A DNA stretch of 64,000 nt from Roseovarius atlanticus. Its GTDB lineage: Bacteria > Pseudomonadota > Alphaproteobacteria > Rhodobacterales > Rhodobacteraceae. Below the pieces are notes generated by a model. It ran no database searches and was not told the DNA's origin. It worked only from the letters and a program-made list of their open reading frames with translations. Each line of letters opens with the position of its first letter. The first letter of the stretch is position 1. The stretch is from contig NZ_LAXJ01000002.1 in assembly GCF_001441615.1 (NCBI RefSeq), positions 558,001 through 622,000 on the forward strand. The letters are read 5' to 3'. This document shows, one piece after another, positions 27,372 through 35,227 of the stretch. Both the position numbers and the translations under genes were made by a program.

Positions 27372-29837
27372 ATGTTTTTCAGACACGATTTCGGCCTGCC
27401 CAAGATCAAGACTGCACACCCCTGGAAAGACAAGTTTCCCGGCTTTTGGGAGTGGTGCAACCCGCGCGGGGAGAAAGACCCGGCGCCCGCGCCCACTGCC
27501 AATGACGACCTCGTGCGCGTCGTCGGGCGCACGGCCACGCTCGACCTGCTGGCCAATGACCTGCCGGGCGAGGATGGCGACACCGAGGATCTCTTCATCT
27601 CCGAGATCAACGGCCAGGACGTGGGCCGCCGCAAGGTCGTTCTGTTGCGCGATGCCGAGACCGGGCGCGTCGAGGGCTTCGTCAAGATCCAGAAGGACGG
27701 CACGGTCAAGGTCAAGGCGCTGCCATGGTTCGACGGCGAGCTGGACTTTACCTATCGCGTGTCCAACGGCGAGACCGAAAGCGAAGAGGCCAGCGTCACT
27801 GTCGAGCTGCTGGACCGTAACGACACCTTCACCCTGAACCTGCTGCATATCGCCGACCAGGAAGCCGGCGCGGCGGCGGTGCAGGACGCGCCCAACCTGT
27901 CGGCGGTGCTGAACGCCCTGCGCGACGAGGACGTTGGTGCGGACGCGACCCTGACCCTGTCGTCTGGCGACGCATTCATTCCCGGCCTCTTCTATGACGC
28001 CTCGGCGGCGGTCTTCGGCTCGGCGGGCATCGCCGATATCCAGATCCAGAACGAGCTGGGCATCCAGGCCATCGCCCTGGGCAACCACGAGTTCGACTTC
28101 GGCACCGCCACGCTGGCCAGCCTGATTTCGGGCGATGCGGCGGGCGATTTCTCGGCGCTGTCGGGCACGGCGTTGGACGGCACGGATTTCGCCGGGGCGC
28201 TCTTTCCCTACCTGTCGTCCAACCTCGACTTTTCGACCGACGCCAACCTTGCGCCGCTTGCGGTCGAGGGCGGGCTGGCCCCGCAGGCGGGCGTCGTCAC
28301 CTCCTCGACCGTGATCGAGCAGGACGGCGAGCGGATCGGCGTCATCGGTGCCACCACGCCGACGCTGGGCTCGATCTCGTCCCCGGGTGGTGTCGGGATC
28401 GCGCCGGTCTGGGCCGGCACCGAGCCGACCGAGGCCGAGCTTGACGCGCTGGCCGTCACGATCCAGGCCGAGGTCGACGCCCTCCTGGCCGCGAACCCCA
28501 CGATGGACAAGGTGATCCTGCTGGCACACATGCAGCAGATCGACATCGAATTCGCCCTGGCCGAGCGCCTGTCGGACGTGGACATCATCGTCGCCGGCGG
28601 GTCGAACACGCGCCTCTTCGACGACAACGACCGCATCCGCGACGGCGACAGCGACCAGGGCCAGTACCCGGCCTTCATCGACAATGCGGGGGGCACCACC
28701 ACGGCGGTGGTCAATACCGACGGCAGCTATCAATACGTGGGCCGGCTGGTCATCGACTTCGATGCCTATGGCAACATCATCCCCGAAAGCTATGACGCGG
28801 ATGTCTCGGGCGCCTATGCCACCGATGACCAGGGCGTGGCCGATCTGAATGCGGAAAGCCTTATCGACCCGGAAATCCAGGCCATCGCCGATGCGATCCA
28901 GGATCAGATCCTGGCGACCGAAGGCAATGTCTTTGGCATCTCGGACGTGTTCCTGAACGGCAACCGCTCCGGCACCGGCACGGGCGACGACCCCGACGGC
29001 GTGCGCACGCAGGAGACCAACCTTGGCAACCTCACGGCAGATGCGAACCTGGAATATGCCAACGACGTTCAGTCCGACATCGACGTCTGGGTGTCGATCA
29101 AGAACGGCGGCGGCATCCGCGACTCGATCGGCCAGACGGTGGTGCCCGCGGGCGGCTCCGAGCCGGTGCGCGGCGTGAACGAGCAGATCCTCGATGAAAA
29201 TGGCGATGTGGTGAAGCCCGAGGGCGGCATCAGCCAGAACGACATCCAGACGACGCTTGCGTTCAACAACGATCTTGTCGTCGGCCAGCTGACCGCGACC
29301 GAGCTGGTGGCGGTGCTGGAACATGGCGTGGCCGCCCTGCCCGGCGTGGCAGGCCAGTTCATCCAGGTGGCGGGCGTGCAGTTCAGCTTTGACCCCGATG
29401 CGCCCGCCGGTTCGCGGATCGACGACGCGGCCTTTGTCGACCCCGACACCGGCGAAATCCGCGCGGTGCTGGTGAATGACGGCGTGATCGTGAACCCCGA
29501 TCAGGAATACGGCGTGGTGACGCTGGGCTTTTTGGCCGCGCCACGCTTTGACGATACCGGCAATTTCATCGGTGGCGGCGACGGCTACCCCTTCCCCGAG
29601 GATTTCGATTTTGTGGGCCTCGAAACAGGGGGGCCGCGGACCGGCGACGCGACCTTTGCCAACGACGGCACCGAGCAGGACGCGCTGGCCGAGTACCTGC
29701 TGGACACTCACAACACCGCCGCCACGGCATTTGCCGAGTCCGATACCGGGCCGGACATGGACACGCGCATTCAGAACCTGGCGTTCCAAGACGGCGCGGC
29801 GCTGGATGCGGCGGTGGACGATTTCCTGTTCGCCTGA
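27372..29837 (+). CDS. Large calcineurin-type 5'-nucleotidase, no visible signal peptide
   Basis: An 821-residue acidic protein of the UshA/5'-nucleotidase family, which removes phosphate from nucleotides or related esters. Residues 50-145 form a cadherin/VCBS-like domain (ANDDLVRVVGRTATLDLLAN). The metallophosphatase domain follows, with the metal-binding GNHEFDFG at Gly237 and a weaker first motif LLHIADQEAG; the C-terminal nucleotide-binding domain shows NGGGIRDS at Asn578 and a GGGDGYPF near 748. A typical Sec or Tat signal peptide is absent, although the fold is normally extracytoplasmic; export by a type I system is a possibility. GAGGAT precedes the ATG. Single unit between two terminators. 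Confidence 0.88.
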   Translation: MFFRHDFGLPKIKTAHPWKDKFPGFWEWCNPRGEKDPAPAPTANDDLVRVVGRTATLDLLANDLPGEDGDTEDLFISEINGQDVGRRKVVLLRDAETGRVEGFVKIQKDGTVKVKALPWFDGELDFTYRVSNGETESEEASVTVELLDRNDTFTLNLLHIADQEAGAAAVQDAPNLSAVLNALRDEDVGADATLTLSSGDAFIPGLFYDASAAVFGSAGIADIQIQNELGIQAIALGNHEFDFGTATLASLISGDAAGDFSALSGTALDGTDFAGALFPYLSSNLDFSTDANLAPLAVEGGLAPQAGVVTSSTVIEQDGERIGVIGATTPTLGSISSPGGVGIAPVWAGTEPTEAELDALAVTIQAEVDALLAANPTMDKVILLAHMQQIDIEFALAERLSDVDIIVAGGSNTRLFDDNDRIRDGDSDQGQYPAFIDNAGGTTTAVVNTDGSYQYVGRLVIDFDAYGNIIPESYDADVSGAYATDDQGVADLNAESLIDPEIQAIADAIQDQILATEGNVFGISDVFLNGNRSGTGTGDDPDGVRTQETNLGNLTADANLEYANDVQSDIDVWVSIKNGGGIRDSIGQTVVPAGGSEPVRGVNEQILDENGDVVKPEGGISQNDIQTTLAFNNDLVVGQLTATELVAVLEHGVAALPGVAGQFIQVAGVQFSFDPDAPAGSRIDDAAFVDPDTGEIRAVLVNDGVIVNPDQEYGVVTLGFLAAPRFDDTGNFIGGGDGYPFPEDFDFVGLETGGPRTGDATFANDGTEQDALAEYLLDTHNTAATAFAESDTGPDMDTRIQNLAFQDGAALDAAVDDFLFA

Positions 29838-29859
29838 TCCGGCGTCGGACATCAAGAGA

Positions 29860-29890
29860 GGCCCCGGCGCAATCCGGGGTCTTCGCTTTT
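29860..29890 (+). terminator. Rho-independent terminator of the 5'-nucleotidase
   Basis: GGCCCCGG and CCGGGGTC pair (one G-T wobble) around CGCAAT, followed by TTCGCTTTT, about 22 bases after the stop. The stem is nearly the same as that of the ctaD terminator. Confidence 0.65.
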
Positions 29891-29986
29891 CGTGGCGCAG
29901 ATGAGCGACGTGGACCGGGCGCTAAATGTTCGCCTCAAACCCTTTGCAGACAGGTATGATCTATATCCCCGAGCGCCATCGACGGG

Positions 29987-30044
29987 CCGCGGCGCGGCGA
30001 TCCGGCGGTAGTTCCGCAGCACTTTATCCCGGCCAAATCCGAAA
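29987..30044 (+). repeat. Dispersed intergenic repeat, copy A
   Basis: A 58-base stretch that aligns, with about 84% identity and one single-base gap, with the minus strand of 44232-44288. Shared blocks include GCACTTTAT, CCGGCGGT, GTTCCGC and TCCGAAA. Both copies are intergenic. Confidence 0.7.
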
Positions 30045-30429
30045 CTGGATTGAGCGATTCACCGTACTTCACCCAATCGCCGGGCCGTGGGGGCGGCCCG
30101 TCGATGGCGCGGGGCCTGCGGCCTGACTCCGCGCCGGGGCTCTTAGATCTAACGTCTTTCATGTCTGGTCGTCCGTACCCCGCACCGAATGTTGGCACCA
30201 TGCCCCCAGCCGGTGAACAGCCGAGAAGCGGCCCGGCCATCGTCAGCCCCTCCCTTGGGCTGAAGCTCGCCTCCGTCGTGACCGGCAGCAACGATGCCCT
30301 CTTCATCATCACGCCACGGCCCGCCGCTCGTCACCCACACATCCCGGACTTGATCCCGGATCTCATGGTCAAGAGATCCTCGGATCAGGCCCGAGGATAA
30401 TCCGCGCGATGCGGCGGGTTTACACTTAC

Positions 30430-30445
30430 CATGATATATATCATG
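30430..30445. promoter_or_regulatory. Palindromic operator candidate before the ABM/MarR operon
   Basis: CATGATATATATCATG is a perfect 16-base dyad in an AT-rich stretch 34 bases before the first ATG of an operon that encodes a MarR-type regulator. Position and symmetry fit autoregulation by that protein. Confidence 0.55.
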
Positions 30446-30479
30446 TTAATTAAAACATGGAATCAAAGGAGCCACCCCC

Positions 30480-30767
30480 ATGTCCCTCAGCGTATTCGCC
30501 ACCATCCACCCCAAGCCAGACTGCTTCGACGAGGCCCGCGATGCCATCCTTGGCATTCTGGATGACACCCGCGCCGAAGCGGGCTGCCAGCATTTCACCC
30601 TGCACCGCAACGCCGACAGCGGCACCCTGCACCTGACCGAGATCTGGGACGATCAGGCCGCCTTCGACGCGCATCACGCGCAGGCCTACACCCGCGCGGT
30701 GTTCGAACGTTACGAGCATCTCTTGGCCGCGCCAGTGAAACTGACCTTCATGCACCCTCTGGCCTGA
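30480..30767 (+). CDS. ABM-domain monooxygenase (YgiN-like)
   Basis: A 95-residue single antibiotic-biosynthesis-monooxygenase domain, the dimeric ferredoxin-like fold of YgiN-type quinol monooxygenases. Typical features are the start SLSVFATIHPKP, the central AEAGCQHFTLHRNADS strand, the EIWDDQAAFDAHH helix and the hydrophobic end. An AAAGGAG site lies eight bases before the ATG. It heads an operon with a MarR regulator, so it probably acts on quinones or aromatic compounds that the regulator senses; this is inferred. Confidence 0.88.
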   Translation: MSLSVFATIHPKPDCFDEARDAILGILDDTRAEAGCQHFTLHRNADSGTLHLTEIWDDQAAFDAHHAQAYTRAVFERYEHLLAAPVKLTFMHPLA

Positions 30768-30778
30768 AAGCCCGGCGC

Positions 30779-31219
30779 ATGTTTTTTCTCAAGGACCTGC
30801 CCACGCGGCGCATGATCGAAAGCTATTCCGGCCATTACGACACCGACCCGGACACGATCCGCGACGGGCTGACCCTGTTGCGGCGGGCCAGCCTGCTGAT
30901 CCGGCGGCTGGACGCCTATTTCGCGCGACACGGGTTTTCGCAGCTGCGCTTCCTGTTCCTGATCGTGATCGACCGCGAGACCGATCGGGACAGCCTGACC
31001 GTGGGCGAGATCACCGAGCGGCTGGACGTCTCCGGCCCGGTGGTGGCGCGCACCCTGCGGATGCTGCTGGACGACGGGCTGGTGACCAAGATGACGGACG
31101 AGGACGACAGCCGCATCCGCCATATCGCCCTGACGCCCGAGGGGCGGGACAGGCTGACGGCGATCTTGCCCGGCTATTTCCGCATCATTGCGGACGAGAT
31201 GGACGGCAAGGCACCATGA
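30779..31219 (+). CDS. MarR-family transcriptional regulator
   Basis: A 146-residue winged-helix regulator. The dimerisation helices lie at both ends; the DNA-binding part LTVGEITERLDVSGPVVARTLRMLLDDGLV (about 72-101) is followed by the wing EDDSRIRHIALTPEGR. It follows the ABM gene by 11 bases and overlaps the next small membrane-protein gene (ATGA), and a palindrome stands before the operon, so it is probably an autorepressor relieved by a small aromatic ligand. Confidence 0.9.
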   Translation: MFFLKDLPTRRMIESYSGHYDTDPDTIRDGLTLLRRASLLIRRLDAYFARHGFSQLRFLFLIVIDRETDRDSLTVGEITERLDVSGPVVARTLRMLLDDGLVTKMTDEDDSRIRHIALTPEGRDRLTAILPGYFRIIADEMDGKAP

Positions 31220-31452
31220 GGCGCGTCTTGCGGATTTTCCTGGTGTGGCTGGTTGTGTGGCCGCTGGTCATGGCGGGGCTGGCGGCCTTGCGCATGGTCG
31301 CCCCAGACTGGCCGATGACCCTGCGAACGCTGGTGCTGACGGGGGTGTTGGTGCCGGCAATTTCGCTTGCGATCACGCCGGCTGTCACTCGGCTGACACG
31401 TGAGGATTACCTGCAAAAACGCAAAGGCCCCGGCAAAACCGAGGCCTTCTGA
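31216..31452 (+). CDS. Small membrane protein, two helices
   Basis: A 78-residue protein with two transmembrane helices (about 5-27 and 37-58) and a basic C-terminal tail. It overlaps the MarR gene by four bases (ATGA). No family recognised. The end of its coding sequence also forms the terminator stem of the operon. Confidence 0.75.
   Translation: MRRVLRIFLVWLVVWPLVMAGLAALRMVAPDWPMTLRTLVLTGVLVPAISLAITPAVTRLTREDYLQKRKGPGKTEAF
31424..31450 (+). terminator. Terminator hairpin overlapping the operon end
   Basis: GGCCCCGG and CCGAGGCC (one mismatch) enclose CAAAA and are followed by TTCT; the stem lies within the last codons of the small membrane-protein gene. Confidence 0.5.
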
Positions 31453-31476
31453 CAGGTAAAACCGCAAAGCGCGCCA

Positions 31477-32232
31477 TCAGCGCCCGAAGTTGAACCGCCG
31501 CATCGCGATCAGGGACACCTGAAAGCTGTCATCGTCCTGCACAATGGGCGAATCCGCCGCGTCGCCAACATACCGGTTCCAGGCCAGCGTGCCGTCCAGA
31601 TACCAGTTCTGCGACAGTTCGTACTGCGCACCGACCTCGATCCCCGCGCTGACAAGACCCGAACCGGGCGCGTAGGCGGGAAAGGCCGATACCGCGGCCT
31701 CGGCCGGGGTGACGCCGAAATAGGTCGAGGTATAGTCGCCCGACCCCCAGAGCATCCGTGGGCCCACGGTGACGGTCCAGTCGTCCGACGGGCGGAAGAT
31801 CGCATCGGCGCCCAGCTCTCCGACCCAGCTTTCGTGACCGATCACGCCATAGCGCACATCGGCGAAGGCTTGGAAATTCTCTGCCGTGTAACCGACGCCG
31901 CCGCCGATCTCGAGGCTGAAGTCGACATCACGCAACCCGGTCAGTTCCACGTAGTCCGAGCTGTCGCGTTCGCGGATCACGCGAAGCGAGCCGCGCGGCC
32001 GCCAGCCCAGGTCGACGGCATTGGGATCGGGATCGCCGAATTCCAGCCTGCCGATCTTGAGGTGGCCAAACTTGAACCCGCCGGTCACACCCGCCTCGTA
32101 ATCGTCCGAGCCGAAATACTCGGGCTGGTAAATCCCGCCGATACCCGCCGAGAAGGACAGGCTGGGCCCGGACTGGGCAAGGGCCATGCCGGGCAGAACC
32201 GTCACGGCGGCAATCAGGAATGTGGATTTCAT
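31477..32232 (-). CDS. MipA/OmpV-family outer-membrane protein
   Basis: A 251-residue beta-barrel protein. The signal peptide covers about residues 1-20 (cut after ALA). SAGIGGIYQPEYFGSDDYEAG (about 29-49) is the family's hallmark, followed by amphipathic strands and a final Phe-Gly-Arg end (RRFNFGR). Members act as scaffolds for murein hydrolases/synthases or as porin-like proteins; the role here is open. AAGGGA precedes the ATG at MKSTFLIA, 29 codons after an earlier in-frame ATG that lacks a signal peptide. It follows the metallo-beta-lactamase-fold gene by 90 bases. Confidence 0.85.
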   Translation of the reverse strand: MKSTFLIAAVTVLPGMALAQSGPSLSFSAGIGGIYQPEYFGSDDYEAGVTGGFKFGHLKIGRLEFGDPDPNAVDLGWRPRGSLRVIRERDSSDYVELTGLRDVDFSLEIGGGVGYTAENFQAFADVRYGVIGHESWVGELGADAIFRPSDDWTVTVGPRMLWGSGDYTSTYFGVTPAEAAVSAFPAYAPGSGLVSAGIEVGAQYELSQNWYLDGTLAWNRYVGDAADSPIVQDDDSFQVSLIAMRRFNFGR

Positions 32233-32322
32233 GGAGTTCCCTTGTGTGTCTTCAATGCGTTGGAATATGCGGCGCGTGGCCCGCGCGCCACGGGCGGGCG
32301 CGGCGGGGGCACTTACCATTTA

Positions 32323-33105
32323 TCAGCTGAGGGTGCCGTTGTACCAGTCGTGCAGCGACACCTCGGTCTCGGCGCCTGCCTCGCTCAGCATCTGGGCAAA
32401 GGCCTCGGGGTCCTGCGTACCGCCGTCACGGCCGCGATAATGATACGGGATCACAACGGCTGGCGCGAATTCTGCCACTGCGTCGGCGGCCTGTTCGGCG
32501 GTCATGGTGAAGGGCAGGTTCATGCACACGAGCGCCACGTCGATATTTTCCAAGCTGCGCATCTCGTCAGTGCCCTCGGTATCGCCCGAGATATAGATGC
32601 GGCCTGCATCGGTCGTCACGACAAAGCCGATATCGCCGCGGTCCTGCGGGTGAAAGTCCATCCGGCCTTCGGTGATGTTGTAGGATGGCACCGCCTCGAT
32701 CCCCAGTCCCATCATCTCGGTGGTCTCGCCCGCAGCGATGGCTTGCGTGCGGCCCTGCATGTCCTCAGGCATCATGCCCATGACGTCGGCATTGGTCAGG
32801 ATCGGCACCTCGGGCAGCGCGCCCAGAAGGTCGGCGTTGTAGTGGTCGCCGTGCCGGTGGGTGACAAGGATCAATTCAGGGTCGGGCAGACCCTCGTATT
32901 CCGACGCGTCACCCACCGGATCGACATAGACCACGCCCGCCGGTGTCTCCATCACGAAGGACGCGTGCGAGATCGGGTGAATGCTGACGGCCCCGTCAAG
33001 AAAGCTCATGCTGGTGCCTTCCTCGGCGGCAAGGGCAAGCGAGGGCAGCACGGTCACGGTGCCGGCGGCGGCGGTGCCGATCAGGAAATTGCGTCTGGTG
33101 GTCAT
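32323..33105 (-). CDS. Tat-exported metallo-beta-lactamase-fold hydrolase
   Basis: A 260-residue periplasmic protein. The start MTTRRNFLIGTAAAG carries a twin-arginine signal, suggesting export in a folded, metal-loaded state; the cut falls after ALA near residue 26. The metal site is THRHGDHYNAD (near 80), with a later GDTEG Asp and PYHYRG His. This arrangement is that of UlaG/UPF0173-type lactamase-fold enzymes. The substrate is unknown. The next gene downstream encodes the MipA/OmpV protein. Confidence 0.88.
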   Translation of the reverse strand: MTTRRNFLIGTAAAGTVTVLPSLALAAEEGTSMSFLDGAVSIHPISHASFVMETPAGVVYVDPVGDASEYEGLPDPELILVTHRHGDHYNADLLGALPEVPILTNADVMGMMPEDMQGRTQAIAAGETTEMMGLGIEAVPSYNITEGRMDFHPQDRGDIGFVVTTDAGRIYISGDTEGTDEMRSLENIDVALVCMNLPFTMTAEQAADAVAEFAPAVVIPYHYRGRDGGTQDPEAFAQMLSEAGAETEVSLHDWYNGTLS

Positions 33106-33241
33106 TGGGATCCTCCCGGTCTTTACACATGCACTGGCGGACGGGCACATGGCCCGACCGCGGTTCGGTCAAAAGAATAGTACGATCCACAACGTCGGCG
33201 AGGCCTGCGCGCGCGTGCGGCGCGGAAATCTGCCCGCACGG

Positions 33242-33613
33242 TCAGTAACCTCCCGGTTTCCAGCCCATGAAGGCCTTGGTCACCTCCTCGGCGACGTCCC
33301 ACGTCACCCGCATCCCGTCCCTGACAAACGCGGTGTCACCGGGGCCGAGATCCAGCACGTCGCCCGTGGCGTTATCGGTGATGCGGCAGCGCCCTTCCAG
33401 GATCACCATCATCTCGTCGCCCTGTTCGGTGCAGGCGAACGCCCCTTCGGAACAGCGCCAGATGCCGCGGCGCGTGGCGTGCCCCGGCCCGCCCGCATCC
33501 AGCCGTCCGTGACAGACCGGCTCGCCGCGCAGGATGCGATACTCGCTCTCCGGCGCATCGAAGGGCCATTGTTCCAGCGGTCCGACATCGTCTCCGGGTC
33601 TGTATCTGCGCAT
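33242..33613 (-). CDS. Cupin-domain protein
   Basis: A 123-residue single cupin barrel. Cupin motif 1 is degenerate (FACTEQGDEMMVILEGRC, near residue 60) and motif 2 is LGPGDTAFVRDGMRVTWD (near 89). The usual metal-binding histidines are mostly replaced, so it may bind a small ligand without metal. The LysR-type regulator gene ends directly before its ATG, with no bases between, so they are co-transcribed; the cupin may be the effector-handling partner, which is a guess. Confidence 0.8.
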   Translation of the reverse strand: MRRYRPGDDVGPLEQWPFDAPESEYRILRGEPVCHGRLDAGGPGHATRRGIWRCSEGAFACTEQGDEMMVILEGRCRITDNATGDVLDLGPGDTAFVRDGMRVTWDVAEEVTKAFMGWKPGGY

Positions 33614-34546
33614 CTATCCCTCCAGCGTGACCAGGTCGGCGAAATGCTCCTGCACCACCGCCTGCACGATCCCGCCGATCCGCCGGGCCAGAACCGCCTG
33701 CGCCGCCCGCCGGCGCCACACCAGCCCGATCGACCGGGTCAGGCGGTCGTCGCGGAACGGCCGGATCGCCACGTCGGCCTCCTTGCCCTCCACCTCGGAC
33801 CGGACATAGAGCGCGGGCAGGAAACTGACACCCATGCCCAGCGCCGTCATCTGGCGCAGCGCATCGAGGCTGGTGCCCTCGTAATCCTGGCGCAGTCGCG
33901 CGCCCACGTCCTCGCACAGGCGCAGGATCTGGCCATGCAGAAGGTAGGCATCGGACAGCGACAGCACGTCCTGCCCCCGAAGATCCGCCTCGTCGGCCCG
34001 GGGCTGCGCGGCCAGCGGATGGTCCTGCGCCACGGCCAGCTTCAACGGCTCGCGAAAAAGCCGCATCACGTCCACATCGGCCGATTGCACCGGCAGCTGC
34101 GTCAGGATCAGGTCGTGCCGACCCTCGACCAGATCGTCCTGCAGGACGCGCGGCGCGGCATCGCGGATCACCAGTTTCAGCGCCGGGTAGGCGCGGTGCA
34201 GCCGCCGGGTGACATAGGGCAACAGGTAAGGACCCAGCGTCGGCGTCGTGCCCAGCCGCAGCGTGCCGCCGACGCCGTCCTTCGCCTCGCGCGCCCGTTG
34301 GGCCAGCGTCTCGACCTCGTCGATCACCTTGCGGGCTTGCGCCAGCACTTCGCGCCCGGCAGGCGTCAGCACGGCCCCGCGCCGCCCGCGCTCGACCAGC
34401 TCGACGCCAAGGGCGGATTCCAGCCGAACGATCTGCTGGCTGAGCGACGGCTGGCTGATCCCGGCGCGCTCAGCCGCCTTGCGGTAATGGCCCGCCTCGC
34501 TGAGCGCCAGGAAATAGCGCAACTGGCGCAAGGTGATATCGTCCAT
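33614..34546 (-). CDS. LysR-type regulator, OxyR-like but lacking one redox cysteine
   Basis: A 310-residue LysR-family activator: HTH at residues 5-63 (LRQLRYFLALSEAGHYRKAA) and a substrate-binding-like domain from about 92. The overall sequence resembles OxyR, including TPTLGPYLLPY. At the place of the OxyR disulfide region it reads SDAYLLHGQILRLC: the peroxide-reacting Cys199 is Leu202, while Cys208 is kept as Cys211. It therefore cannot form the OxyR disulfide and probably senses something else. The start could be 20 codons earlier. Divergent from the YdcH-type gene. Confidence 0.88.
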   Translation of the reverse strand: MDDITLRQLRYFLALSEAGHYRKAAERAGISQPSLSQQIVRLESALGVELVERGRRGAVLTPAGREVLAQARKVIDEVETLAQRAREAKDGVGGTLRLGTTPTLGPYLLPYVTRRLHRAYPALKLVIRDAAPRVLQDDLVEGRHDLILTQLPVQSADVDVMRLFREPLKLAVAQDHPLAAQPRADEADLRGQDVLSLSDAYLLHGQILRLCEDVGARLRQDYEGTSLDALRQMTALGMGVSFLPALYVRSEVEGKEADVAIRPFRDDRLTRSIGLVWRRRAAQAVLARRIGGIVQAVVQEHFADLVTLEG

Positions 34547-34689
34547 CGCATGGTCCTTCGCGGCGTGTTTTTCAAGATAGGGCTTTCCTATCGAATTTTT
34601 AGCCATGATAGGATTTAACCGACGCTCGCCCCTCCCCATCTCGATGTCGTCGGCGCAGGACGCGCCCCATCTTCAAGGGAGGAGCCCAG

Positions 34690-34941
34690 ATGAAACGACG
34701 CAGACTTTCGCCCAAGAGCCTGAAAGCCCGGATCGACACGCTGACCCGCCGCCACCGCGAGATCGACCTGCGGATCACCCGCGAGCAAAGCCAGCCTACG
34801 GGCGACGCCCTGCGCCTCAAGCAACTCAAGCAGGAACGGCTTGGCCTGCGCGACGCGATCCGCCTGACCCAGACGCTGCTCAAGCGGCTGGATCCGCGCC
34901 CCGTCCGTCTGGCCGGACAACAGCAATTCCATTCGGGCTAA
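34690..34941 (+). CDS. DUF465 (YdcH-type) protein
   Basis: An 83-residue basic, helical protein. LKARIDTLTRRHREIDLRI (about 11-29) and LRLKQLKQERLGLRDAIRL (about 41-59) give the two-helix hairpin pattern of DUF465, a short coiled-coil family common in alphaproteobacteria. Function unknown. GGGAGGAG precedes the ATG. It is divergent from the OxyR-like gene. Confidence 0.8.
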   Translation: MKRRRLSPKSLKARIDTLTRRHREIDLRITREQSQPTGDALRLKQLKQERLGLRDAIRLTQTLLKRLDPRPVRLAGQQQFHSG

Positions 34942-34945
34942 GCCA

Positions 34946-35035
34946 GTGGTCGATTTCTACATCGCCCTGATGGCACCGCGCTTCCTGCGCAGCCACAATC
35001 TGGACGACCTTGAAGAGGTTCTGACAGACGACTGA
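34946..35035 (+). CDS. Possible 29-aa peptide gene
   Basis: A GTG-initiated frame encodes 29 residues, hydrophobic at the start (VDFYIALMAP) and acidic at the end (DDLEEVLTDD). It begins four bases after the YdcH-type stop and ends just before a 12-pair hairpin. There is no clear ribosome-binding site; it may be read by coupling to the upstream gene or may not be a gene at all. Confidence 0.25.
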   Translation: MVDFYIALMAPRFLRSHNLDDLEEVLTDD

Positions 35036-35039
35036 ACTC

Positions 35040-35074
35040 GCACGGGGGCCGTACCCTCATCCCGGCCCCCGTGC
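35040..35074. terminator. Strong GC hairpin
   Basis: GCACGGGGGCCG and CGGCCCCCGTGC are perfect 12-base arms around an 11-base loop. It lies after the YdcH-type gene; no T-run follows. The remaining bases up to the DmdA-like gene hold nothing recognisable. Confidence 0.5.
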
Positions 35075-35227
35075 ATGGCGACATGCCCGGATCGCGCGAG
35101 TCCACCATGAGAACGATCCATTCCGGGGGCATGTCGCCAAACCGTGGGCAGGTCCGGCGCGGCGAACAGGGGCGTCGCTGCCGGGCCTGTCCCGATCTGG
35201 AGAAGCACGCCTGAACCGCAGCGGTGC

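Larger units (their letters stand above)
29838..30479. other. 640-base intergenic region with repeat remnants
   Basis: No convincing gene. It holds the terminator of the 5'-nucleotidase, a diverged copy of the repeat also seen at 44.2 kb, GC-rich palindromic stretches (for example GGGCCG...CGGCCC near 30081-30100), a degenerate copy of the CCCGGACTTGATC element at 30341-30361, and the palindrome before the ABM gene. Frames on the minus strand here lack ribosome-binding sites and normal codon use. Confidence 0.45.

Noticed and set aside
27144..29855. A 903-codon open frame on the minus strand opposite the 5'-nucleotidase
   Set aside because: It is the shadow of a GC-rich gene: its translation is rich in Gly, Arg, His and Asp without any domain, it has no ribosome-binding site, and the plus strand encodes clear metallophosphatase motifs.
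29935..30312. A 125-codon minus-strand frame in the 29.8-30.5 kb gap
   Set aside because: No ribosome-binding site, no recognisable domain, and it reads through a dispersed repeat and palindromic DNA.
33614..34546. Naming this gene oxyR
   Set aside because: The residue at the position of the peroxide-reacting cysteine is Leu.
34946..35035. Riboswitch or leader peptide role for the short frame after the YdcH-type gene
   Set aside because: It has no downstream same-strand gene that it could control; the next gene is on the other strand.
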